From Rhodothermales bacterium (lineage in GTDB: Bacteria > Bacteroidota > Rhodothermia > Rhodothermales > JAHQVL01), in NCBI GenBank assembly GCA_041391505.1, contig JAWKNW010000026.1, positions 1 through 64,000 of the forward strand: a stretch of DNA of 64,000 bases. The letters run 5' to 3'. This document shows, one piece after another, positions 42,463 through 51,266 of this stretch (positions are counted from its first letter, which is position 1; each line of letters starts with the position of its first letter). The position numbers and the translations under genes are program-made. The notes beneath the pieces were generated by a model, which was not told where the DNA came from, did no database searches, and saw only the letters and a program-made list of their open reading frames with translations.

Positions 42463-44184
42463 TCAATGGTTCGGATTCGGCACGTCGCTGCCGGACTTGC
42501 CCTGGAGGAAGTCGAAGTCGGCGCCGGTGTCGGCTTGCATGACGTGGTTGAGGTACATGCTGACGTACCCGCGGTCCGTGTGGGGCGATCGGGGCGTCCA
42601 GGCGGCGCGCCGGCGGGCGATTTCGGCTTCGGGGACGTCCAGATGGAGCTTTCGCGCCGGCACGTCGAGTTCGATCATGTCGCCGTCCTGCACCAGCGCG
42701 AGCGTCCCGCCGATGGCGGACTCGGGGGCGACATGCAGCACCACGGTGCCGTATGCCGTCCCGCTCATGCGGCCGTCGGAGATGCGGACCATGTCGCGCA
42801 CGCCCTCCTCCAGCACCTTTTTGGGCAGCCCCATGTTGCCCACTTCCGGCATGCCCGGATACCCTTTCGGGCCGACGTTTTTCAGGACGAGGACCGAGTC
42901 CTTCGTCACGTTGAGGTTCGGGTCGTCGATCCGGTCGTAGTCGTCGTAGTCCTCGAACACGACCGCCGGCCCGCGATGCCGCATCAGTTCGGGCGAGGCG
43001 GCGGACGGCTTGATGATGGCGCCGTCTTCGGCGAGGTTGCCGCGCAGCACGGCCAGGCCGGCGTGATCGAGCAGCGGCTCCGCCGCCGGCGTGATCACGT
43101 CCGTGTTGTAGTTCGGCGCCTCCTCATTGTTTTCGCCAAACGACTTGCCCGTCACGGTCAGCGCCCCGAGATGCAGCCGGTCCCGGATTTCGGCGACGAC
43201 GGCGGGCAGGCCGCCGGCGTAGTAGAAATCCTCCATCAGGTATTTGCCCGACGGCATCAGGTTGACGAGTAGCGGCATCTCGCTGCCGAGCCGGTCGAAA
43301 TCCTCCAGCGAAAGATCGATCCCGACCCGGCCGGCGATGGCCAGCAGATGGATGACGAAATTCGTGGATCCCCCCACCGCGGCGTTCACCCGGATCGCGT
43401 TCTCGAAGGCCTGCCGCGTGAGGATCTGGGAGAGCTTGAGGTCTTCGCGGACCATCTCGACGATGCGCATCCCGGTCATGTGCGCGAGCCGGCGACGGCG
43501 GGAATCCGGCGCGGGGATCGCCGCGGCGCCCGGAAGCGTCAGCCCCAGCGCCTCGACCATGCACGCCATCGTCGACGCCGTGCCCATCGTCATGCAGTGG
43601 CCGTCGCTGCGGGACATGCAGGCTTCGGCATCGAAGAATTCGTGTTCGGTGATCTTGCCGGCGCGCAGGTCCTCGCTGAATTCCCACACGCTCGTGCCCG
43701 ACCCGATGTCGCGCCCCTTGTATTTGCCGTTGAGCATGGCGCCGCCCGGCAGGACGATCGTCGGGAGATCGACACTCGCCGCCCCCATGACGGTCGACGG
43801 CGTTGTCTTGTCGCACCCGGTCATCAGCACGATGCCGTCGAGCGGGTTGGCGCGGATCGACTCCTCGACGTCCATGCTGGCGAGGTTGCGGTAGAGCATC
43901 GTCGTCGGCCGCATCAGAATCTCGCCGAGCGACATGACGGGGAACTCGAACGGAAACCCGCCGGCTTCATAAACGCCACGCTTCACGTGCTCGGCCAGCA
44001 TCCGGAAGTGGGCATTGCACGGCGTCAGCTCGGACCACGTGTTGCAGATGCCGATGACAGGCCGGCCGTCGAACATATGGTCCGGATGGCCCTGGTTTTT
44101 TGTCCAGCTCCGATGGACGAATCCCATCTTGTCCTTGGTGCCGAACCAGACGGCGCTTCGGAGATCGCTTTTCTTTTCTGACAT
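42463..44184 (-). CDS. IlvD/Edd-family sugar-acid dehydratase
   Basis: 573 residues. Removes water from an aldonic acid to give the 2-keto-3-deoxy acid, using an Fe-S cluster and Mg. Signatures: ICNTWSELTPCNAHFRMLAE (first Cys), VLMTGCDKTTPSTVMGAASV (cluster Cys), SDGHCMTMGTASTMACMVEA (third Cys), INAAVGGST-like RVNAAVGGSTNFVIHLLAIA, and RISDGRMSGTAYGTVVLHVA near the C-terminus. Length and the short C-terminal tail fit the sugar-acid branch (L-arabonate, D-xylonate, L-fuconate) rather than branched-chain biosynthesis. ATG 44184 is chosen over a longer repeat-encoded frame. Centre of the lactonase-dehydratase-SDR set. Confidence 0.92.
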   Translation of the reverse strand: MSEKKSDLRSAVWFGTKDKMGFVHRSWTKNQGHPDHMFDGRPVIGICNTWSELTPCNAHFRMLAEHVKRGVYEAGGFPFEFPVMSLGEILMRPTTMLYRNLASMDVEESIRANPLDGIVLMTGCDKTTPSTVMGAASVDLPTIVLPGGAMLNGKYKGRDIGSGTSVWEFSEDLRAGKITEHEFFDAEACMSRSDGHCMTMGTASTMACMVEALGLTLPGAAAIPAPDSRRRRLAHMTGMRIVEMVREDLKLSQILTRQAFENAIRVNAAVGGSTNFVIHLLAIAGRVGIDLSLEDFDRLGSEMPLLVNLMPSGKYLMEDFYYAGGLPAVVAEIRDRLHLGALTVTGKSFGENNEEAPNYNTDVITPAAEPLLDHAGLAVLRGNLAEDGAIIKPSAASPELMRHRGPAVVFEDYDDYDRIDDPNLNVTKDSVLVLKNVGPKGYPGMPEVGNMGLPKKVLEEGVRDMVRISDGRMSGTAYGTVVLHVAPESAIGGTLALVQDGDMIELDVPARKLHLDVPEAEIARRRAAWTPRSPHTDRGYVSMYLNHVMQADTGADFDFLQGKSGSDVPNPNH

Positions 44185-44327
44185 AGGGGATAAAAAAGGT
44201 TGGCGGTGGGCTTCGAATGTACGGCAGAGCGGGATAGGATCAAGGATCAAGGATGAAGGATCAAGGATCAAGGACGTTTGCCTTGAACCTTGAACATCGA
44301 ACCTTGAACTCCCATTAACCGTCCCGG
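44185..44327. repeat. GGATCAAGGATCAAGG / CCTTGAACCTTGAACC inverted repeat gap
   Basis: 44238-44274 repeats ggatcaagga five times. 44280-44310 returns as ccttgaaccttgaacatcgaaccttgaact. The two sides can pair loosely. No gene. Confidence 0.8.
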
Positions 44328-45107
44328 TTAATGGGGGTACGCCCGCGTGTGCTGGCCGCCGTCGATCATGACGGTATTGCCGTTCATCGAGCCGTTCGCG
44401 TCGCTCAGGAGGTACACGGCGAAGCTGGCGATATCTTCCGGACGGGCCATGCGGCCCAGGAGGTGCGCTTCGTCGATGCGCCGGCGCTCAGCCCCGGGGT
44501 CCGGGTGGGTGTCGAACGCGTTGGTATTCAGGGGCGTCAGTGTCCATCCCGGCGCGATGGCGACGGAGAGGATGTTATCCGCCGCCCATTCCATGGCGAT
44601 CGACTGGGTGAGCGCGCTCATCGCGGCCTTCGAGGCGTTGTACGGGAAGGCGCCGGGCATCGTCTGGGTGGCGTGGATGGAGGAGATGTTGACGACAATG
44701 CCCCGGCCGGCGGCCTTGAGGTAGGGATGCGCCGCCTGCGCCATCGCCCAGGCCGAGTAGAAGTTGACGCGGAAGCACCGGTCGATCTGCGCCGCGGTTG
44801 CCCCGAGCACCCCGTGGTTGAAGTTCGTGCCGGCGTTGTTGACCACCCCATCCAATCCCCCCAGAACCCCTGCCGCGCGGTCGACAAAAGCATGGCATCC
44901 CTCCAGATCCCCCACATCCAGCACCTCGAAGTAGGCGCGCCGTCCAGAGGCCTCAATGGCCATCTTAACCTCCTCCGCCCCTTCCTCCGTGAGCCCACAA
45001 AACGCCACATCCGCCCCGGCCTCCGCGCAAGCGAGAGCAATCGCCCGCCCGATGCCGCTCGTGGCGCCGGAAATGAGGATCCTTTTTTCGGCCAGGTCTA
45101 TCCGCAT
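44328..45107 (-). CDS. Short-chain dehydrogenase/reductase
   Basis: 259 residues. KRILISGATSGIGRAIALAC, FCGLTEEGAEEVKMAIE, GVVNNAGTNFNHGVLGATAA, catalytic VNISSIHATQTMPGAFPYNA with YNASK, then AIAPGWTLTPLNTNAFDTHP and the C-terminal SMNGNTVMIDGGQHTRAYPH. Complete SDR. 48 bp downstream of the lactonase gene, suggesting that it acts in the same sugar pathway, for example on the free sugar or a ketodeoxy acid. Substrate undecided. Confidence 0.88.
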   Translation of the reverse strand: MRIDLAEKRILISGATSGIGRAIALACAEAGADVAFCGLTEEGAEEVKMAIEASGRRAYFEVLDVGDLEGCHAFVDRAAGVLGGLDGVVNNAGTNFNHGVLGATAAQIDRCFRVNFYSAWAMAQAAHPYLKAAGRGIVVNISSIHATQTMPGAFPYNASKAAMSALTQSIAMEWAADNILSVAIAPGWTLTPLNTNAFDTHPDPGAERRRIDEAHLLGRMARPEDIASFAVYLLSDANGSMNGNTVMIDGGQHTRAYPH

Positions 45108-45154
45108 GACGCTCTAATCACCTCACAAATCGCTATTCGCTATTCGCTTATCCT

Positions 45155-46018
45155 TCACCCCCCAAACTTCGTCTCCGCCATCCCCCTCACCCCCGGCTGG
45201 AGGGCAAACACCCCGCCGGCCTGGGGCTGCACCATGCGGGTCTCATCGGGGAGGTTGATGCTGGCCGAGGTGATATAGAGCGTGTCGAGGTCCGGACCGC
45301 CGAACATACAGCTTGTCGGGCGCTGTACGGGCATGCGGACTTCCAGATCGATCGAGCCGTCGGGCGCATACCGCGTGACGCGCCAGCCGTCCCACACGGC
45401 GCTCCAGATGTACCCCTCGGCGTCGACCGTCAGCCCATCCGGGTAGCCCTGGTCGACCACGGCGAAAACACGTTCGTTGGAGATCGCGCCGGCGGCGAGG
45501 TCGAAGTCGAACGCGAAGATGCGTTGCATCGACGAATCCGAATAATACATGGTCCGGTTGTCCGGGCTCCATCCGATGCCGTTGGAGATAAACGCGCCGG
45601 GGCGCATGAGCCGGCAGGAGTGGTCGGGGTCGAGCCGGTACAGGGCGCCGTTGATGACTTTTTCAGCGTTGTCCATCGTGCCGGCCCAGAACCGGCCGGC
45701 GCGGTCGCACTTGCCATCGTTAAACCGGTTGCCGGCCTTATCCGCCTCTGGATCGACGACGGGGATGACATCACCCGAGTCAAAATCCAGCATATAAAAC
45801 CCGTTCTGCAGCGCCAGCACCGCCCCGTCGATGGTGCGGAGGGCAAAGCTGCCGATCTCTTCGGGTAGCGCCCACACCCGGTAGTCGCCCGTGCCGGGGG
45901 TCCACTTCTGGAGGTGGCGTTCCTTGATGTCGATCCAGTACAGCGCCTGCTCCTCGGGGTCCCACACGGGCCCTTCGCCGAGGATGTCCTGCGAGTCAAA
46001 TGCACAGTAGGGTTTCAT
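45155..46018 (-). CDS. SMP-30/gluconolactonase family lactonase
   Basis: 287 residues, six-bladed propeller that opens sugar lactones with a divalent metal. Metal Glu in DILGEGPVWDPEEQALYWID, Asn region in RFNDGKCDRAGRFWAGTMDN, ISNGIGWSPDNRTMYYSDSS, and Asp in YPDGLTVDAEGYIWSAVWDG. PTSCMFGGPDLDTLYITSAS closes the fold. Likely step after the sugar dehydrogenase: aldono-lactone to aldonic acid, feeding the IlvD/Edd dehydratase. First gene of the minus-strand run; about 140 bp separate it from the PIN gene. Confidence 0.92.
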   Translation of the reverse strand: MKPYCAFDSQDILGEGPVWDPEEQALYWIDIKERHLQKWTPGTGDYRVWALPEEIGSFALRTIDGAVLALQNGFYMLDFDSGDVIPVVDPEADKAGNRFNDGKCDRAGRFWAGTMDNAEKVINGALYRLDPDHSCRLMRPGAFISNGIGWSPDNRTMYYSDSSMQRIFAFDFDLAAGAISNERVFAVVDQGYPDGLTVDAEGYIWSAVWDGWRVTRYAPDGSIDLEVRMPVQRPTSCMFGGPDLDTLYITSASINLPDETRMVQPQAGGVFALQPGVRGMAETKFGG

Positions 46019-46163
46019 GATGATGCTCCACGGTGATGGTTCCGGGAAGCTACGATCTCGAGCCGGGGATTCATAGGGGGATTTGCGAAGCGGGCTGGAT
46101 TGACTGGCGCCATGTGGTCTGCTATTTTGATCCGTAGCCCCTTAATACAAAGGATAACAGTCC

Positions 46164-46607
46164 GTGCCGATCATCTACCTCGACAACTGCGCCTTGCAAA
46201 GGCCATTGGACAACCGTGATCAGTTGCGAATCCGCATCGAAGCCGAAGCCATCACCGCCGTTCTGGAAGCCGTAGAATCCGATAAGGTAGAACTGGCCAC
46301 TTCTGCTGCCCTTCGCGCGGAATCTTCCAGGAGCAGCCAACAGAACCGCCGTGATTTCGTTCAAAAAATACTTTCACTGGCACGACACGAAGCCCCAAAA
46401 GCTGAGACGTTCATGGCACGAATCAAGGTATATGGCGAACTGGGGATGGCACCTTTCGATGCGATGCACCTGGCGTCCGCGGTCAGCATGCGCGCTGATT
46501 TTTTCTGCAGCACCGACGACCGATTGCTCAGAAAGGCCCGCATGGCGAACACGGAGACCACTCGCGTCGTTACTCCTCTTGAACTAGCACAGGCTCTAAA
46601 CCTATGA
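46164..46607 (+). CDS. PIN-domain protein (VapC-like toxin candidate)
   Basis: 147 residues. PIN nuclease fold: first acidic residue in IIYLDNCALQRP, the middle Glu in AALRAESSRS, and the later acidic pair in GMAPFDAMHLASAVSMRADF and CSTDDRLLRKA. A C-terminal RVVTPLELAQAL is typical. Start is GTG 46164, after an AAGGA-type ribosome site. The stop overlaps the next start (ATGA). Toxin first, partner second is the reverse of most vapBC pairs. It interrupts the sugar cluster and is lower in GC than its neighbours, suggesting transfer. Confidence 0.85.
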   Translation: MPIIYLDNCALQRPLDNRDQLRIRIEAEAITAVLEAVESDKVELATSAALRAESSRSSQQNRRDFVQKILSLARHEAPKAETFMARIKVYGELGMAPFDAMHLASAVSMRADFFCSTDDRLLRKARMANTETTRVVTPLELAQALNL

Positions 46608-46828
46608 GTACACATGTTTCCCCAACCGGTCGCCCCAGAACGGCGGTAGAACTGAACGCCGCCGGCCTGGATGCGCTCATTCGGGCACTAGGTATTGCGG
46701 ATGCGGCCCGATTCCTCCAACAATATGGCCCAGGTATTGGGGACTATACGGCAGAACGTGACAGCCTTTTAGGCGGCTTGAGCATGGACGACGTGCTTCG
46801 ACTGACACGAGAACACGAACGGCCGTAG
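46604..46828 (+). CDS. Small partner protein of the PIN toxin (candidate antitoxin, uncharacterised)
   Basis: 74 residues, overlapping the PIN gene by 4 bp. The motif GLDALIRALGIADAARFLQQ, then YGPGIGDYTAERDSLL and LSMDDVLRLTREHE, recurs (from memory) in small unnamed proteins encoded beside PIN genes in cyanobacteria and others. No AbrB, RHH or Phd DNA-binding pattern is visible. Antitoxin function is inferred only from coupling to the PIN gene. Confidence 0.7.
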   Translation: MSTHVSPTGRPRTAVELNAAGLDALIRALGIADAARFLQQYGPGIGDYTAERDSLLGGLSMDDVLRLTREHERP

Positions 46829-46912
46829 CATCGATATGCTACTGACAGCTGCGTTTTCATGCAAGTCAAACGTTGCATCGCACAAGATGTCACTCGTCTC
46901 CCAGGCTCCGGC

Positions 46913-47198
46913 ATGCACTTCTCCCCACGCCAAATCCTCCAAATTTGCATGCTTGCGCTCTGTTTTATCCGACCAGTCGCCGGCCAGGATGTGCCCGACG
47001 GAGTCGTGGCCGACACACTCGACTGGCAGCGCTACTTTCCTCTGGAAATCGGGAATACGTTGGAATACGCGGGAGTTGCCAGTCGGCCAGCATCGCGTTT
47101 CGCATGACTTGAGCGGATTGGCCTCAGGGATCTATTTTATCCGCCTGACATCGGAAACGGGCCAGGAGGCTACGCGACCCTTCCTTGTGTATCATTAA
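46913..47198 (+). pseudogene. Internally deleted T9SS-secreted protein
   Basis: 5' part (46913 to ~47075) encodes a signal peptide (ILQICMLALCFIRPVAGQ) and the start of a mature protein (DTLDWQRYFPLEIGNTLEYA). A different frame from ~47083 to 47198 encodes a T9SS sorting tail end (HRVSHDLSGLASGIYFIRLT, RPFLVYH). The whole middle is missing and the frames disagree, so no secreted product is made. Same pattern, ends kept and middle lost, as the permease remnant at 5884. Confidence 0.75.
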
Positions 47199-47210
47199 CG
47201 TTCTAACTCG

Positions 47211-47987
47211 TTGAACCTCGAACTCTCCTCCCGCGTCATCCTCGTCACCGGCGGCGCCAAAGGCATCGGCCGGGCCATCGTGCAGCATCTCGTCGAGGAA
47301 GGCGCCGTGCCGGTGCTCATCGACAAGGACCCCGCAGCGCTACGTGCCGCCATGCAGGCGCTGGCGGACGCCGGCCACGACGCGCTCTCCGTCGAGGCCG
47401 ACCTCACGGATCCCGACGCCTGCCGCCGCGCCGTCGACGAAGCCGTGGCGGCGTACGGGCGCCTCGACGCGCTCGTCAACAACGCCGGCTTCAACGACAA
47501 GATCGGCCTCGACGCCGGCCCGAAAGCGTTCATGGGCTCCATCGAGCGCAACCTGCTCCACGTGTACGCCATGGCGCACTACGCCCTGCCCTACCTGAAG
47601 GCGAGCAAGGGTCCGATTGTGAATATAAGCTCCAAAACCGCGCTGACGGGCCAGGGCGGCACGTCGGGCTACATCGCGGCGAAAGGCGGGGTGCTGGCGC
47701 TCACCCGCGAATGGGCCACCGAGCTGTGCGACGACGGGATCCGGGTGAACTGCGTGGTGCCGGCGGAAGTGTGGACCCCGCTCTACGAATGGTTCATCTC
47801 CAACGAACCCGACCCCGCCGCGCGCAAGCGCGAGATCGAGGACCGCATCCCGCTCGGCCGGCGCATGACGACCCCGGACGAAATCGCCGACATGGTCCTC
47901 TTCCTCCTCTCCCCCCGCGCCAGCCACATCACCGGCCAGTGGCTATCGGTGGATGGAGGGTATGTGCATCTGGACAGGATGCGGTGA
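47211..47987 (+). CDS. SDR dehydrogenase, probable L-fucose dehydrogenase
   Basis: 258 residues. VILVTGGAKGIGRAIVQHLV, PVLIDKDPAALRAA, LVNNAGFNDKIGLDAGPKAF, RNLLHVYAMAHYALPYLKAS, catalytic VNISSKTALTGQGGTSGYIA with YIAAK, CVVPAEVWTPLYEWFISNEP, MTTPDEIADMVLFLLSPRAS and the ending LSVDGGYVHLDR. This combination matches, as I recall it, the proteobacterial L-fucose dehydrogenase of the non-phosphorylating fucose pathway. Oxidises the sugar to the lactone that the SMP-30 protein opens. Start is TTG 47211 inside a TTGAACCT-type repeat, with no other start before the Rossmann strand. The TGA stop overlaps the next repeat. Confidence 0.85.
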   Translation: MNLELSSRVILVTGGAKGIGRAIVQHLVEEGAVPVLIDKDPAALRAAMQALADAGHDALSVEADLTDPDACRRAVDEAVAAYGRLDALVNNAGFNDKIGLDAGPKAFMGSIERNLLHVYAMAHYALPYLKASKGPIVNISSKTALTGQGGTSGYIAAKGGVLALTREWATELCDDGIRVNCVVPAEVWTPLYEWFISNEPDPAARKREIEDRIPLGRRMTTPDEIADMVLFLLSPRASHITGQWLSVDGGYVHLDRMR

Positions 47988-48104
47988 AATCGCAAATCGC
48001 AAATCGCAAATCGCAACCCCAGAATCGAAAAGGCAACCGTGTCGAACTAAACCCGATTTACGATTTAAGATTTCCGATTTACACTATCCAATGTGCCCTT
48101 CTCC
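47987..48104. repeat. AAATCGC repeat, four units, overlapping a stop codon, with inverted arm
   Basis: aaatcgc x4 from 47987 to 48014 starts at the last base of the SDR stop codon. Complementary cgatttacgatttaagatttccgattt follows at 48055-48081. Lies between convergent genes and may act as a bidirectional end structure, with no U-tract. Confidence 0.85.
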
Positions 48105-51065
48105 TTACCTCACAAGCACCATCTTCCGCGTGGCGGTGCGCAGGCCCTGGGGCGTCTGCGCTTCGAGGGTATAGAGGTAGAGGCCGCTTGGCAGGCGCCG
48201 GCCGCTTTCGTCGGTGCCGTCCCACGTGATGCCGTGGATGCCGGCGGACTGGGAGGCGTCGACGAGGGTGCGGACTTCACGGCCGAGCACGTCGTACACC
48301 CGCAGCGCCGCCGAACCCGGGGCCGGTAGCTGGTACGAGATCGTCGTCTCGCTAGCCGTGGGGTTCGGGAAGGCCGCGTCGAGCGCGAACACGTAGCTCG
48401 GGCCGGCCGCAGGCTCCTCGATGGCCACCGGATTCGCATCCAGCACCTTCACCTTGTTCTGCCAGAAGGCCTGCGCCGCGTCGGCGTTGGCGCGGACCTC
48501 GGCGTCGGTCGAGCCGACCACCAGCGCGAAGGCAAAATCGGACAGCACGCCCGGCTGGAGGTTGAACGGGCCGGCGGACATCAGCGTCGAGACGTCCGTC
48601 GCATCGAGCGTGGTCGTCTGCACGCCGCCGCTGATGAAGTTCCACTTCTCCTGATCGGTAAAGTCGTCGTACAGCTCATCCGGGTTGTTCACGGCGCGGA
48701 AGGAGAAGCCGGACTGCGTGTTGAGCGCTTTCGTCCCGATGTACGTGCCGTCGCCGCTGGGGACGGTTTGCCAGATGCCCAGCCGGCGCGCCGCGTCGAA
48801 GCGCACGTAATCGGCGCTCGGGTCCTCGATCGAATCCCAGTCGAAAAACAGGCCCAGGTAATAATTCGATATGGGCTCCGTCGTGGTGTTTTCCACCGTG
48901 TAACGGAGGATGACGAAGTCATTCGTCGCGTCGGTGGTGTCGGCGTAGCTCGTCTGGTAGATACGCACGTTGAGCGGGTTGCCGGCGTTGGCATCCATCA
49001 GCCGCAGATACCCCTGCTCGGCCGCGACCTCCCCGTCGAAGATGCCGAACTCGGAGCCTTCCTCGCGGACGAAGTCGTCGGAGATGTCCGCCCCGATGCC
49101 GCGCACATTGTCGGATACCCGCGTCGGACCCGTCCCGGAGATGATGCCGCCCTCGAACAGCCAGTCGATATCCAGGTACCGGATGCCCTCGCCGAACGAA
49201 TCGCCCTGGAATTCCTCGTAGCCGAGATTGCCCTCCTCGGTGAGCGTCACCTGCATCACCCCGGTATCGTGCACGGTGTTGTTGACGGTGATCTGAAACC
49301 CGTCGATATCCGTGTAGGGGCCGCTCGAAAAGCGGATGTTCAGCGGCGCGCGGAGGTTGAGCGGCAGGCCGTTGCCAAGCGATATCGTAAATTCGGCCTC
49401 TTTCACCTCGCCCGGGGCGAGCGTGGCGATCGTCGCCTGCGGATTCACGATCGTGATGTTGGCGTCGGTGGTCGAGAGCGTCAGATTCAGGTTGCTGACC
49501 GGCTCGAGGTAGTTGGTCACAAACACCCGGACGGTGGCCGTCTCGCCGCTTTCCACGCGACTGCTGCCCCCGCTGTCGCGGATCTCGGACCGCACGATAC
49601 GCACCGACGGCGTCGTCTCGGTGACGGCGCGCAGCGCGTTGATGCGGCCCTTGCCGATGTGGCCCTGGAGCCGGACCGCCGTGTTGGACGCGCTGATGTC
49701 GTCCGCCGTGGCGCGAATCTGCTCGCGGAGCTGGTCCACTGTCCAGTCGGGGTGCAAGGTCTTTACCATGGCCGCGAGGCCGGCCACCAGCGGCGAGGAA
49801 AACGAGGTGCCCTGGGCCTGGCTGTAGGTGCCGCCCGTATTCGTCACGTCGATGCTGGTGCCGGGGGCGTAGGTATCGACCGTCATGCCGTAGTTCGAGA
49901 AGCTGGCGATGCCGTCCGAGCTTTTGAACGTGGCGCCGACGGACAGGACGTGCCGGCACGACGCCGGCGAACTCGGCGTCTCGTCGATGTTCACCCCCTC
50001 GTTGCCGGCGGAACTGACCACCAGCACGTTGTTGTCGTACGCAAAATCGATGATGTCCTGCTCGAAAAACAGGCAACTGCCCTGCCCGCCCAGGCTCACG
50101 TTGATGATGTCGGCGCCCTTCTCGACGGCGTAGAGGTAGCCGCGCAGGACATCGACGGACGAGACGAGGAAATCGGTCGTCGCGTTGGCCGTATTCAGCG
50201 CCATGAAATGGGCGTTCCAGCTCATGCCGGCGATGCCGTCGGTGTTGTTCGTAACCGCCGTCGCCGCACCGGAGACCCACGTGCCGTGCGTCCCGTTGAC
50301 GGTCAGGTTCGGACCGCTGCCCGGGTCGGCCGAGTCGGACGAGAAATTCCAGCCGTTGATGTCGTCGATGAAGCCATTCTCATCGTCGTCGATGCCGTTC
50401 GCGTCGATCTCGTCCGGATTGGTCCAGACGTTGGCGCGCAGATCGGCGTGTTTCCAGTCCGTTCGGGCGTCCACAATCGCGAGCAGCACGTTGCCCTGTT
50501 CGCCTTTTACCACGTCCCAGGCCTCGGGCACGTTCATGCGTGTCAGGTGCGTCTGCTGGGAAAAGAGCCGGTCGTTGGGCGCGGCGGACATCAGAAATCC
50601 GCCTTCTTCCTGCAAAAACGACGGGGGCGCGACATCTACCCGAAGCATCCGGATCGGCCGGGCGTCGACGACTTCCGGAAGTGTCCGGAACGCCGCCGCG
50701 ACGGCCGCGGGGTCGTGCATGGCGTCGAACTGCACGCGAAAGGTCTGCAGAAGCCGCTCGGTGCCCTTGATCTGGCCGCGTTTGGATGCCCGGAGCCGCT
50801 GCGCCTCGGGGAACGCCGGCTCGACGGCGTACACCCCGTAGGCCGCCCCGCGCGCCTCGAGCCGGGCGCTCTGCGTTTTGCCGGCGCCCTGCGCGAACTT
50901 TACCAGCACGACGCCCGGTTCGTACTGCTCCGCCGTCGACCGCTGCCGTTTGGCGCGATCGTCGTCCCCGGTGCCCGCCGTTACCGGACCGGCTGCAGAA
51001 AACAGGAGGAGCAGGGTCAGAACCGTGGCAAAGCCGGCTCTGGACCGGTTGGCGTCTGTGATCAT
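48105..51065 (-). CDS. Secreted subtilisin-like (S8) serine protease with T9SS tail
   Basis: 986 residues from ATG 51065, which opens on a signal peptide (ATVLTLLLLFSAAGPVTAG). Pro-region to ~185. Catalytic triad: Asp in LLAIVDARTDWKHADL (~196), His in NGTHGTWVSGAA (~260), Ser in GTSFSSPLVAGLAAMV (~421). After the protease come a CARDB-like beta domain (SGETATVRVFVTNYLEPVSN) and a long beta-rich region. The C-terminal sorting tail has AAFPNPTASETTISYQLPAP, LGREVRTLVDAS and RLPSGLYLYTLEA, so export is by T9SS. The longer frame to 51242 is not signal-like. Convergent with the fucose dehydrogenase. Confidence 0.93.
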   Translation of the reverse strand: MITDANRSRAGFATVLTLLLLFSAAGPVTAGTGDDDRAKRQRSTAEQYEPGVVLVKFAQGAGKTQSARLEARGAAYGVYAVEPAFPEAQRLRASKRGQIKGTERLLQTFRVQFDAMHDPAAVAAAFRTLPEVVDARPIRMLRVDVAPPSFLQEEGGFLMSAAPNDRLFSQQTHLTRMNVPEAWDVVKGEQGNVLLAIVDARTDWKHADLRANVWTNPDEIDANGIDDDENGFIDDINGWNFSSDSADPGSGPNLTVNGTHGTWVSGAATAVTNNTDGIAGMSWNAHFMALNTANATTDFLVSSVDVLRGYLYAVEKGADIINVSLGGQGSCLFFEQDIIDFAYDNNVLVVSSAGNEGVNIDETPSSPASCRHVLSVGATFKSSDGIASFSNYGMTVDTYAPGTSIDVTNTGGTYSQAQGTSFSSPLVAGLAAMVKTLHPDWTVDQLREQIRATADDISASNTAVRLQGHIGKGRINALRAVTETTPSVRIVRSEIRDSGGSSRVESGETATVRVFVTNYLEPVSNLNLTLSTTDANITIVNPQATIATLAPGEVKEAEFTISLGNGLPLNLRAPLNIRFSSGPYTDIDGFQITVNNTVHDTGVMQVTLTEEGNLGYEEFQGDSFGEGIRYLDIDWLFEGGIISGTGPTRVSDNVRGIGADISDDFVREEGSEFGIFDGEVAAEQGYLRLMDANAGNPLNVRIYQTSYADTTDATNDFVILRYTVENTTTEPISNYYLGLFFDWDSIEDPSADYVRFDAARRLGIWQTVPSGDGTYIGTKALNTQSGFSFRAVNNPDELYDDFTDQEKWNFISGGVQTTTLDATDVSTLMSAGPFNLQPGVLSDFAFALVVGSTDAEVRANADAAQAFWQNKVKVLDANPVAIEEPAAGPSYVFALDAAFPNPTASETTISYQLPAPGSAALRVYDVLGREVRTLVDASQSAGIHGITWDGTDESGRRLPSGLYLYTLEAQTPQGLRTATRKMVLVR

Positions 51066-51266
51066 GATGGCTGGTCGAAACGTGGTGAAAAGCGCGGGTG
51101 CGGTCGGGTGGCTCTCAAGATAGGGTGTCGTCACGCAACTCCCTACAGGCGGGCGCCCTAGGTATGTACTCGCAAAGCAACAATAGTACCTAACGAAGGC
51201 CTGTCGCGGTGGAGGTCCGTGGCCTTCCCTCCGCCCGCGCATCCGGCGCGTGCGCAGGCGCCATTT

